Below the pieces are notes generated by a model. It made no database searches. It was not told the origin of the DNA and was given only the letters and a program-made list of their open reading frames with translations. Both the position numbers and the translations under genes were made by a program. Positions 1 to 7,585 of a DNA stretch of 36,708 nucleotides are shown piece after piece; positions within the stretch are counted from its first letter, which is position 1; every line of letters begins with the position of its first letter. Origin of the DNA: an uncultured Alphaproteobacteria bacterium (GTDB lineage: Bacteria; Pseudomonadota; Alphaproteobacteria; HIMB59; GCA-002718135); NCBI GenBank assembly GCA_902610845.1, contig CACLXJ010000008.1:1-36708 (forward strand), given 5' to 3'.

Positions 1-433
1 TGGTGCAGGTGAAAAAAATAAGATTTGGCCTTTAGAGAACTACATCGAGTTATGTAACTATTTTGAAAGAAACAATAAGACTATAGTTTTTTTTATTGGA
101 CCTGATGAATTATTTTTAAAAGAAAAATTAAAAGATCTTTACCCTAACTCCATATTTATTGAGGATCATATTACTGGATATCAAAATATAGAAATTATTA
201 TTGCTACAACTAAATATTTACAATTGGCTATTTCGAACGATAGTGGTGTTAGTCATATGCTATCAGCTGGATACTGCCCATTAATTAAACTCTTTGGCCC
301 CAAAGATTCTAGAAAATTTACTCCTGAAAATCCAAATCTATTTTCTATATCTTCAAGTAATTTTAACTCAAAAAATATCAATAAAATACCTGTCTCTAGA
401 GTGATCGAAGAGATAGAAAAAGTTCTGATTTAA
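1..433 (+). CDS. Glycosyltransferase family 9 (heptosyltransferase-like), 3' part
   Basis: The reading frame is open from the window edge, in the frame starting at base 2, to a TAA at 431-433, so only about the last 143 residues are present. The first residues visible (GAGEKNKIWPLENYIELCNYF, first 20 GAGEKNKIWPLENYIELCNY) match the family 9 pattern of a Gly-rich turn, then a basic-Trp-Pro segment. Further on, the NDSGVSH motif is the nucleotide-sugar binding signature of this family, followed by the usual LFGP. Family members add heptose or other sugars to lipopolysaccharide at the inner face of the cytoplasmic membrane. The exact sugar and acceptor cannot be told from this piece. A short internal ATG at 224 is not the true start. 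Confidence 0.85.
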   Translation, partial: GAGEKNKIWPLENYIELCNYFERNNKTIVFFIGPDELFLKEKLKDLYPNSIFIEDHITGYQNIEIIIATTKYLQLAISNDSGVSHMLSAGYCPLIKLFGPKDSRKFTPENPNLFSISSSNFNSKNINKIPVSRVIEEIEKVLI

Positions 434-455
434 AATTTCATATATTAGAAGGTAG

Positions 456-490
456 ACAAGTATATTTTACATCATTACTTGTTTTATTTT
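456..490 (+). terminator. Possible weak intrinsic terminator after the glycosyltransferase
   Basis: A 7-bp inverted repeat, ACAAGTA at 456-462 and TACTTGT at 476-482, encloses a 13-base loop and runs into a T-rich tract (TTTTATTTTAT). The stem is AT-rich and the loop is large, so this is only a weak candidate. It lies just upstream of the permease start at 493. Confidence 0.3.
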
Positions 491-492
491 AT

Positions 493-1200
493 ATGTTCAA
501 ATTTGATAAGCTTGTATTTGGAGATGCTGGGTGGGGCGATGAATTTCTTATAGCAACACTCATGACGCTATTGGTAAGTATTTTATCAATGGGGCTTGGT
601 CTTTTTTTAGCAATTCTTACAGTTTGGGCAAAAATAATTCAAAACAGAATAACTAGATTTATAGCAAACTTTTATACAACGGTAATTAGAGGTGTTCCTG
701 AATTATTAGTTATCTATTTAATCTTCTTTGGCGGTAATGCTGTAGTTATGAGTATAGCTAAAGTTTTTGGTTATAATAAATATATTGAATTAAATGCACT
801 TACAATTGCAACAATAGCAATTGCACTAATATCAGCAACATATTCCAGTGAAGTTTTAAGAGCTTCTTATTTATCTATATCTAAAGGTCAATTAGAAGCT
901 GCAAAAGCACTTGGCTTGAATAAGTTTAGTATTTTTTTTAAAGTAATCTCACCTCAAGTAATTAGGCACGCGTTGCCAGGCATTGGTAATGTTTGGCAGA
1001 TTACTCTTAAAGATACTTCTCTTATTTCAGTAACTGGTTTGGTTGAAATTATGCGACAAACTAGAATATCTTCTAATGTTGAACATTCACCATTAACTTT
1101 CTTAGTTACAGCAGCAATATTATATTTATGTTTAACAACAATTTCTGGAAGAGTTTTTAAGTCTTTAGAAGTTAATTATTCTAAAGGATTTACAGCATGA
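493..1200 (+). CDS. Polar amino-acid ABC transporter permease (HisQ/GlnP family)
   Basis: This 235-residue inner-membrane protein belongs to the His/Glu/Gln/Arg/opine permease family and would form half of an importer channel. It has a long hydrophobic segment at residues 16-45 and further ones near 60-85, 95-120 and 195-220. The EAA loop that contacts the ATPase (EAAKALGLNKFSIFFKVISP) sits at about residues 136-155, with the expected later Pro and Gly. The next gene starts inside its stop (ATGA, 1197-1200), so the two permeases are translationally coupled. No periplasmic binding protein or ATPase lies beside it, so those must be encoded elsewhere. The substrate is unknown; a polar or basic amino acid or opine is typical for the family. 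Confidence 0.85.
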   Translation: MFKFDKLVFGDAGWGDEFLIATLMTLLVSILSMGLGLFLAILTVWAKIIQNRITRFIANFYTTVIRGVPELLVIYLIFFGGNAVVMSIAKVFGYNKYIELNALTIATIAIALISATYSSEVLRASYLSISKGQLEAAKALGLNKFSIFFKVISPQVIRHALPGIGNVWQITLKDTSLISVTGLVEIMRQTRISSNVEHSPLTFLVTAAILYLCLTTISGRVFKSLEVNYSKGFTA

Positions 1201-1907
1201 TTGAATTTATTAATAATATTCAAAATTCTTTAATTTACAAAAATTTCTTTTTGGTTTTGTCAGGCTTAGATAATACTCTTTTATTACTATTAATTTCATT
1301 ACCAATAGGTTTTATTTTAGCATTATTATTTGCTTTAGGAAGAGTTTCTAAAATTACATTCTTATCAAGAACAATTGCTAGTTATATTTTTGTAATTAGA
1401 GGAACACCTTTACTTGTTCAAATATATTTAATTTATTTTGGCTTAGGTTCGGTAAAATTTATTAGAGAAAGTTTTTTATGGTATGCATTGAAAGAACCTT
1501 TTTGGTGTGGGGTAATAGCACTCACTATTAACACTGTAGCATATGGAGCAGAAATTTTTAGAGGAGGTATTCAATCAATTGAGAAAAGTCAAGTTGAGTC
1601 AGGTTTATCACTTGGATTTGGAAAATTTTTACTTTTAAGAAAAATTATATTACCTATAGCTATTCGAAAAGTCTTACCCTCTTACGGTAATGAATTAATA
1701 CTAATGGTTAAGGCTACTTCTTTAGTTAGTCTTACAACATATATGGAAATGACTGGTATCGCTAGAAAGATAATGGCTAAAACGTTTGCGCCAGTAGAAG
1801 CCTTTATTGCAGCAGGTATACTTTATCTTTTTTTAAATTTTTTAATGGTACAATTTGTTAAATATTTAGAATGGAAATATAATCCACACTTAAGATTAAA
1901 TAATTAA
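1197..1907 (+). CDS. Polar amino-acid ABC transporter permease (HisM family)
   Basis: This 236-residue protein is the partner permease of the gene before it, with which it overlaps by 4 bp. It has hydrophobic spans near residues 20-47, 60-85, 100-120 and 205-225. The family's IRGTPLLVQIYLIYFG segment is at about 68-83, and an EAA-type loop (ESGLSLGFGKFLLLRKIILP) at about 134-153. The two would form a heterodimeric pore. The stop codon TAA lies in a TTAA palindrome (1904-1907) that also supplies the stop of the convergent cytochrome gene, so no terminator fits between them. Confidence 0.85.
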   Translation: MIEFINNIQNSLIYKNFFLVLSGLDNTLLLLLISLPIGFILALLFALGRVSKITFLSRTIASYIFVIRGTPLLVQIYLIYFGLGSVKFIRESFLWYALKEPFWCGVIALTINTVAYGAEIFRGGIQSIEKSQVESGLSLGFGKFLLLRKIILPIAIRKVLPSYGNELILMVKATSLVSLTTYMEMTGIARKIMAKTFAPVEAFIAAGILYLFLNFLMVQFVKYLEWKYNPHLRLNN

Positions 1908-2353
1908 TTCCTAAACTTTTTGTGACATGCTCCACAATTTGCTGCCATTACTTTAAAAGCATCATTTAGCATTTCACTATCCTCGAATTCAGCGCTAAGT
2001 GAAATCATCTCAATATCACTTACAAACTTATCATTTAATTCATTAAAAGTTTCTCTATCATTCCATATTTCTTCACTAGCACCTTTGTGCTGACTTCCTT
2101 CAGGATAGTGATCTTTAAATTCTGTTGCAGCATGTAACAATGTTTCGTTTAATTCAAGAATTGCCTCATAATCATTGGTTTTTAATAATCTAAATATTTG
2201 AGAGGAGGTACTTTTAACTTTTTGCATTAAAGCCATTCTATTATTTACTATTTCTTCAAGAGATTTATCTTCTAAAGTTACTTTATGGCCCATCAAAATG
2301 GTTGGAGTAATTAAGGATAGTGCTATGAGTATAATTTTAAAGCGTGTAATCAT
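1904..2353 (-). CDS. Cytochrome c'/c556 family protein, exported
   Basis: This 149-residue protein has an N-terminal signal peptide (basic MITRFK, then a hydrophobic run to about residue 22) and one heme c attachment motif, CGACH, at residues 140-144 close to the C terminus. An N-terminal signal with a C-terminal CxxCH and a helical body is the layout of the cytochrome c'/c556 family, which are periplasmic four-helix heme proteins. Met35 or Met38 near the first helix could be the axial ligand, but this cannot be decided by eye. The start codon lies inside the end of the upstream iolE-like gene (17-bp overlap), so the two are probably co-transcribed. Its electron partner is unknown. Confidence 0.8.
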   Translation of the reverse strand: MITRFKIILIALSLITPTILMGHKVTLEDKSLEEIVNNRMALMQKVKSTSSQIFRLLKTNDYEAILELNETLLHAATEFKDHYPEGSQHKGASEEIWNDRETFNELNDKFVSDIEMISLSAEFEDSEMLNDAFKVMAANCGACHKKFRN

Positions 2354-3230
2354 TTTCTTTTAATGCTGTTAAAAGATAATTATATCCAATTATAGCATAT
2401 TCAAGAGGATTAGCTTTTTTAGGGTCTTGTTCAGCTTCAATTATAAGCCATTCTTGATACTTTTCTTCAAATAATATTTTTATTAACGGCTCATAGTCGA
2501 TGCATCCATCACCTGGTACAGTGAAAACACCATTTAAAAAAGACTCTCTAAAACTTAAGTCGTCCTTTATTGATTTTTGAAAAACATCTTTTCTAATATC
2601 TTTACAATGAACATGATTAATTCGAGAAATATAATTTTTTAATACTCTTTCATAATTTGCTTCAGCAAACATCAAATGTCCAGTGTCAAATAGTAAATAA
2701 GTATTTTTATTTGTCATATCCATAAATCGATCTACATCTTCCTCGGATTGTATAATAGTTCCCATATGTTCATGATACGACATTGGAATTCCTTCATCCA
2801 TAAGCATATCTGACAATTCACTAATTTTTTTGCAATAGCTTTTCCATTCATCTTTTTCAAGTTTAGGTCTTTTACTTAGCGCTTTTGACTGATCTCCTTG
2901 AATTGATCCAGACACATCAGCAAAAATAAAAACATCTGCATTTATTAACTTTAATAAGTTTAAATGATCTTGAAGTGCTAACCATTCTTCTTTAGCACTT
3001 CTTTTTCTTAGTAAAGCACCATACCAACCACCTGGCATTTTTAAATTGAATTTTTCTAAAAGAAATTTTGTTATTCCTGGGTTTCTTGGAAATTTTCCAC
3101 CTAATTCAATACCTGTAAATCCAGACGTACTTGCATCCTCTAAACATTTCTCAATAGGAGTATCTCCTCCTAATTCTGGCATATCATCATTGCTCCATGC
3201 AATAGGCGCAATGCCAAGTTTAATTTTCAT
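2337..3230 (-). CDS. iolE: Inosose dehydratase (IolE-type TIM-barrel protein)
   Basis: This 297-residue protein has the length of classical IolE and a closely IolE-like start: KLGIAPIAWSNDDMPELGG at residues 4-22, then TGIELGGKFPRN at about 39-50. The family is a xylose-isomerase-like TIM barrel that binds a divalent metal. Candidate ligands are the Glu in SYHEHMGT, the Asp in LFDTGHL, the His in INHVHCKD and the Glu in LIIEAEQD. IolE dehydrates 2-keto-myo-inositol in inositol breakdown. No other iol gene is in the window, so the enzyme may serve a pathway encoded elsewhere or act on a related keto-inositol. It overlaps the cytochrome gene downstream by 17 bp. Only 43 bp separate its start from the divergent gene at 3274, and that spacer must hold both promoters. 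Confidence 0.82.
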   Translation of the reverse strand: MKIKLGIAPIAWSNDDMPELGGDTPIEKCLEDASTSGFTGIELGGKFPRNPGITKFLLEKFNLKMPGGWYGALLRKRSAKEEWLALQDHLNLLKLINADVFIFADVSGSIQGDQSKALSKRPKLEKDEWKSYCKKISELSDMLMDEGIPMSYHEHMGTIIQSEEDVDRFMDMTNKNTYLLFDTGHLMFAEANYERVLKNYISRINHVHCKDIRKDVFQKSIKDDLSFRESFLNGVFTVPGDGCIDYEPLIKILFEEKYQEWLIIEAEQDPKKANPLEYAIIGYNYLLTALKENDYTL

Positions 3231-3273
3231 GAAGTTTTACATATTTCATGATAGATGAAAAATAAAGATAAAT

Positions 3274-4095
3274 ATGAACATATTATTAGTTGATGGAAAT
3301 GAAAAAGAAGCCTCAGATCGGTATATAAAATTGGGTATGGATACTCAATTTCAAGTGTATGAAAAAATTTTAAAAAAATATTCAAATTCAAAAATAAATG
3401 TAACTACTATTCATCCTGCTATTCATGATAATTATATGCCTATAGGTATCAGTCTTGATGATTTCGATGCGGTTGCTTGGACAGGTAGTTTACTCAATAT
3501 ATACAATGTAACAAAATCCATAACTAATCAAATAGAGTTAGCCAAAGAATTATTTAAAAGAAAGAATAAAATATTCGGAAGTTGTTGGGGGCTTCAGGTT
3601 TTAGTTACTGCTGCTGGAGGAAAAGTAAGAAAAAATCCAAATGGAATTGAAGCTGTTTTAGCAAAAAATATTACATTAAATCAAGATGGTGAAATTCATC
3701 CTATGTACAATAACAAAAAAAAATCATTTAATGCACTTTGTTGGCATTATGATGAGGCAGAAAATCTTCCAAAAGAAACTAAAGTTCTTGCTTCAAATAA
3801 GATTAGTCAGTTTCAATCTATTAGCTTTGAAGTAAATCATTCAAGTGTTTGGGCAGTACAATATCATCCAGAATTTAATTCAAAATGGATGGCTGGACTT
3901 ATGGAAATGAGAAAAGATATTTTGTTGGAAGAAAAAGTATATGAAAATTTATCAGAATTCGAAAAGGAAAAGTTGATTTTACAAAACCCTGATAATCTTG
4001 GACAAAAAGAACTACAAATATATGATGATGTAGTTGATGAAGAAATCCATTCTTTAGAAATTTCAAATTGGTTAAATCTTAATAAAAATTATTGA
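3274..4095 (+). CDS. Class I glutamine amidotransferase (GMP synthase-like domain)
   Basis: This 273-residue protein is a stand-alone class I glutamine amidotransferase. The nucleophile Cys104 is in GSCWGLQ. His198 and Glu200 in QYHPEF complete the Cys-His-Glu triad that releases ammonia from glutamine. The domain spans about residues 1-215, and a charged tail of about 55 residues with no recognised motif follows. Standalone family members include putative gamma-glutamyl hydrolases and subunits that pass ammonia to a partner synthetase; no partner is adjacent. The gene is divergent from the iolE-like gene. Its last 17 bp overlap the end of glycerol kinase on the other strand. The catalytic class is firm; the substrate is unknown. 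Confidence 0.78.
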   Translation: MNILLVDGNEKEASDRYIKLGMDTQFQVYEKILKKYSNSKINVTTIHPAIHDNYMPIGISLDDFDAVAWTGSLLNIYNVTKSITNQIELAKELFKRKNKIFGSCWGLQVLVTAAGGKVRKNPNGIEAVLAKNITLNQDGEIHPMYNNKKKSFNALCWHYDEAENLPKETKVLASNKISQFQSISFEVNHSSVWAVQYHPEFNSKWMAGLMEMRKDILLEEKVYENLSEFEKEKLILQNPDNLGQKELQIYDDVVDEEIHSLEISNWLNLNKNY

Positions 4096-5560
4096 CTACA
4101 TTAATAATTGATTTCCACTTACTAATACTTGAAGTTGAAATGGATTTGCTAATATTTGCCTTAACCGTTTTATCTTTTTTCCAAAGTTTACTTATTTGGC
4201 TTGTATTTTTTAAATATCCAGATTGAATTGCTGCAAGATATGCAGCGCCTAGAGAAGTAGTTTCTATATTATTTGGTCTTATGATATTTATCTGAGAGAT
4301 ATTTGCTAAACTTTGAAGAAAACTATTATTTTTAACCATACCTCCATCAACTCGAATCTCACTAATCTTTGTCTTAGAGTCTTTTTCCATACACTCAATT
4401 AATTCATAAGTTTGAAAAGATAAACTATCCAAAGTTGCTTTTATGATATCTTCTTTAGATGTGTTTCTAGTAATACCAAAAAATGTTCCTCTTGCATTAG
4501 GGTTCCAATATGGGGCACCAAGCCCTGTTAAAGCTGGAACAAAATATAAATTTTCATCTTTGTTTGCTTTTTTATATAGTTTATCGGTTTCACTAGAATC
4601 TTTTATAAATTTTAAATTATCTCGAATCCACTGAATTGCAGAACCTGCCACAAAAATACTTCCTTCATAGCAAAACATTTTTTTTCCTTTAATTTTAAAA
4701 GCAACAGTTGTAAGCAATCTATTTTTTGATAACTTAAATTTTTCACCAATATTCATTAGAAGGAAGCAGCCTGTACCGTAAGTACTTTTTGACTGACCTT
4801 TTTTAAAACAAGCTTGGCCGATTGTTGCTGACTGCTGATCCCCTGCCATACCTCCTATAGATATTGAATCTCCAAATAATTTAGTTGAGCCAAAATCATG
4901 TACATTTTCAACTACATTTGGTAAGATTTTTTTTGGAATTTTTAATATTTTTAAAATTTCATCTGACCATTTTTCTTTTTGAGAGTCAAAAATCATCGTT
5001 CGTGATGCATTTGATATATCTGTTAGGTGAGATTTTCCCTGAGTTAAATTCCAAAGTAACCACGTGTCTATAGTTCCAAAAAGTAAATTATCATTCTTTA
5101 AATTCTTTTTAGCTTCTTTATTATTATCAATAATCCATTTAATTTTACTTGCAGAAAAATAGGGATCTACTTCTAAACCAGTAATTTTTTGAATTTTCTT
5201 ATGAATTCCTTTCTTTTTTAACTTTTCACAAAAACTTGCTGTTCTTCTATCTTGCCAGACTATAGCTCTATAAATTGGCTTCCCTGTTTTTTTATTCCAT
5301 AAAACTGTTGTTTCTCGTTGATTTGTAATTCCAATTGAAATTATATCTTTAGAAACTAATTTATTTTTTTTTAGTATTTTTGAAATTAGTTTCTTAACAT
5401 CCTCCCAAATTTCTGTTGCGTTATGTTCTACCCATCCTTCATTGGGAAAAAATTGCTTAAATTCTTTTTGAACAATATCAAATATCTCAAATTTTTTATT
5501 GTAAAGGACAATTCTTGAGCTTGTTGTTCCCTGATCTATGACTAAAAAAAATTTATTCAT
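4079..5560 (-). CDS. glpK: Glycerol kinase
   Basis: This 493-residue protein is a FGGY-family sugar kinase of usual GlpK length. It phosphorylates glycerol to glycerol 3-phosphate with ATP in the cytoplasm. The N-terminal phosphate-binding DQGTTSSR is at residues 9-16 and the glycerol-site GWVEH follows at about 42-46. TNQRETT and WQDRRT are at about 79-105, the second-domain GGMAGDQQSA at about 236-245, and the C-terminal TTSLGAAYLAA near 434-444. It begins 3 bp after the parE stop and is probably co-transcribed with it, an unexpected pairing. Its 3' end overlaps the convergent amidotransferase gene. No glycerol transporter or glycerol-3-phosphate dehydrogenase is present here. Confidence 0.93.
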   Translation of the reverse strand: MNKFFLVIDQGTTSSRIVLYNKKFEIFDIVQKEFKQFFPNEGWVEHNATEIWEDVKKLISKILKKNKLVSKDIISIGITNQRETTVLWNKKTGKPIYRAIVWQDRRTASFCEKLKKKGIHKKIQKITGLEVDPYFSASKIKWIIDNNKEAKKNLKNDNLLFGTIDTWLLWNLTQGKSHLTDISNASRTMIFDSQKEKWSDEILKILKIPKKILPNVVENVHDFGSTKLFGDSISIGGMAGDQQSATIGQACFKKGQSKSTYGTGCFLLMNIGEKFKLSKNRLLTTVAFKIKGKKMFCYEGSIFVAGSAIQWIRDNLKFIKDSSETDKLYKKANKDENLYFVPALTGLGAPYWNPNARGTFFGITRNTSKEDIIKATLDSLSFQTYELIECMEKDSKTKISEIRVDGGMVKNNSFLQSLANISQINIIRPNNIETTSLGAAYLAAIQSGYLKNTSQISKLWKKDKTVKANISKSISTSSISKWKSIINVVNNFY

Positions 5561-5563
5561 TTA

Positions 5564-7498
5564 TTAAATATCTAAATTTTTGATAAAATTAGCATTATTT
5601 TGGATAAATTTAAAACGCAAATCAGCTTGTTTCCCCATTAAAGTTTCAAATAAATCTTCAGTATTTTTTAAATCTTTTTTTGCTTTTTCTGAATTAATCA
5701 ATGTAAGATTTCTTTTCTTTTGATCCATTGTTGTTTCTTTTAATTGATCTGCTGGCATTTCACCCAATCCTTTAAATCTAGTAATGTTATAATTGTCAGA
5801 CCTAAATTCTTTTTCGATAATTTTGTCTTTTTCATTTTCATCAAATGCATAAAAAGATTTATTTTTATTATAAATTTTAAATAGAGGAGGCATTGCTAAA
5901 TATAGTCTATTTTCATCAATTAGACTTTTCATATATTTATAAAAAAAAGTAATAAGTAGAGTAGCTATATGAGAACCATCTACATCCGCATCTGTCATTA
6001 ATATTATTTTCTCATAACGAAGCTTTGAGATTTCAAAATTCTTCCCTATTCCACAGCCTAAAGACTGAATAAGATTTTGTATTTCATTGTTATCTGCAAT
6101 TTTAGATAATCCAACATTATAAACATTCAAGATTTTCCCTCTTAATGGAAGTATTGCTTGAAATTCTCTATTCCTTGCTTGTTTAGCTGAGCCTCCAGCA
6201 CTATCACCTTCTACGATAAATATCTCAGAATCTTTTATTGATTTACTTGAGCAATCTACTAACTTACCTGGAAGACGATTTCTTTCTTTGATACTTTTTC
6301 TATCTAGTTCTTTAATTTTTGATAAATCCGTTCTCTGAAGTGCTCTTTCAATTAAATTATCTAAAAGTATTTTTGAATTTTTCTTGTTAGCGTTTAACCA
6401 TAATAAAAATTCTTGTTGCGTGTTTGTTTCTATATCTTTTTGTAAATGAGGCATTATTATTCTTTTTTTAGTTTGTCCTTCAAAGCTTGGATCATTAATA
6501 AAGATAGAAATAATAACATTAGAGTACTCAAATATATCGTTATGATTAATATTATTTATTTTTGAAAATTGATTTTTTTGCCCATAAAGCTTTGTAGCTT
6601 TTAAAATTCCATTACGAATACCATTTTCATGTGACCCACCGTCTGGAGTTTCAATTGTATTACAGTATGACATTAAACTTGAAGTTTCATTTGTGTTAAA
6701 TGATATTAATGTTTCAAAATTTTCATTATCCTTAATAGTCGATTTTAATAAAAAATTTTTATCAAATAATTTAGAATTATTTGTGTATTCAAATTCAAAA
6801 TAATCTTCAATTCCTTTTTTATAAAAAAAACTTTTTTTGGCTGGAGTATTATCTTTAATTAATTCTTTATCAATTTCAAAGTTTATAGTTGTACCACCAA
6901 CTAATACTGATTTCATTTTGATAAAATTATATAATTTTTTTGGAACAAATAGTGTATCTTCAAATATATTTTCATCTGGGACAAAAGAAATTTCTGTACC
7001 TTTTAAATTATTACTACATTTTTCAATTTTAATTTTTGTTTTAACTTTACCTTTTGAATAATCTTGTCGATATACTTTTCCATCTTTATAGACCTGAACT
7101 TGTAATAAAGAACTTAATGCATTTACGACAGAAATCCCAACTCCGTGTAATCCGCCAGAAGTTTTGTATGCATTGCTGTTAAATTTACCACCAGCATGAA
7201 GTGTTGTTAGAACTACCTCAAGAGCTCTTTTATTTTTATATTTTGGATGAAAATCAATAGGAATACCTCTTCCATTATCTTTTATTTTGATTGTGCCATC
7301 TTTTTTATATTGAAAACTTATATCAGTAGCGTGGCCTGCTAAAACCTCATCAATACTATTGTCTAGTACCTCATTAACTAAATGATGCAGACCATCTTGA
7401 TTGGTGCTTCCAATGTACATACCTGGTCTTTTGCGAACAGGCTCAAGACCTTCAAGTACTTCAATATCTTTAGCATTATAGGTAGATTTTTTAGCCAC
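5564..7498 (-). CDS. parE: DNA topoisomerase IV subunit B
   Basis: This type IIA topoisomerase B subunit (about 644 residues) powers chromosome decatenation together with ParC. The GHKL ATPase domain is N-terminal (EVLDNSIDE, DNGRGIP, GLHGVG). The TOPRIM domain has EGDSAGGSA near residue 430 and DADVDGSH near 507. The C-terminal signature is RFKGLGEM. The start AKDIEVLEGLEPVRKRPGMY favours ParE over GyrB, as does the short length without the GyrB insert. The start is uncertain: GTG at 7498 gives MAKKSTY, while TTG at 7504 gives two more residues. Neither has a Shine-Dalgarno sequence, and I prefer GTG. It is followed 3 bp later by glpK. Confidence 0.88.
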   Translation of the reverse strand: MAKKSTYNAKDIEVLEGLEPVRKRPGMYIGSTNQDGLHHLVNEVLDNSIDEVLAGHATDISFQYKKDGTIKIKDNGRGIPIDFHPKYKNKRALEVVLTTLHAGGKFNSNAYKTSGGLHGVGISVVNALSSLLQVQVYKDGKVYRQDYSKGKVKTKIKIEKCSNNLKGTEISFVPDENIFEDTLFVPKKLYNFIKMKSVLVGGTTINFEIDKELIKDNTPAKKSFFYKKGIEDYFEFEYTNNSKLFDKNFLLKSTIKDNENFETLISFNTNETSSLMSYCNTIETPDGGSHENGIRNGILKATKLYGQKNQFSKINNINHNDIFEYSNVIISIFINDPSFEGQTKKRIIMPHLQKDIETNTQQEFLLWLNANKKNSKILLDNLIERALQRTDLSKIKELDRKSIKERNRLPGKLVDCSSKSIKDSEIFIVEGDSAGGSAKQARNREFQAILPLRGKILNVYNVGLSKIADNNEIQNLIQSLGCGIGKNFEISKLRYEKIILMTDADVDGSHIATLLITFFYKYMKSLIDENRLYLAMPPLFKIYNKNKSFYAFDENEKDKIIEKEFRSDNYNITRFKGLGEMPADQLKETTMDQKKRNLTLINSEKAKKDLKNTEDLFETLMGKQADLRFKFIQNNANFIKNLDI

Positions 7499-7534
7499 AA
7501 ACAATTATTATCAAAAGTGTTATACTAAAAACAT

Positions 7535-7560
7535 AAAAAAAACCGCCCTAAGGCGGTTTT
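7535..7560 (-). terminator. Intrinsic terminator of glnA
   Basis: On the minus strand a perfect 9-bp stem (AAAACCGCC with GGCGGTTTT) encloses a 4-base loop and is followed by a run of eight T. It lies about 25 bp after the glnA stop. This is the strongest terminator in the window and separates glnA from parE. Confidence 0.9.
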
Positions 7561-7585
7561 CTTAAAAAAAGATAAATTATATTTT

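Noticed and set aside
5564-7498. gyrB instead of parE
   Set aside because: The N-terminal wording, the length of about 644 residues and the lack of the GyrB-type insert fit ParE better, although the families are close.
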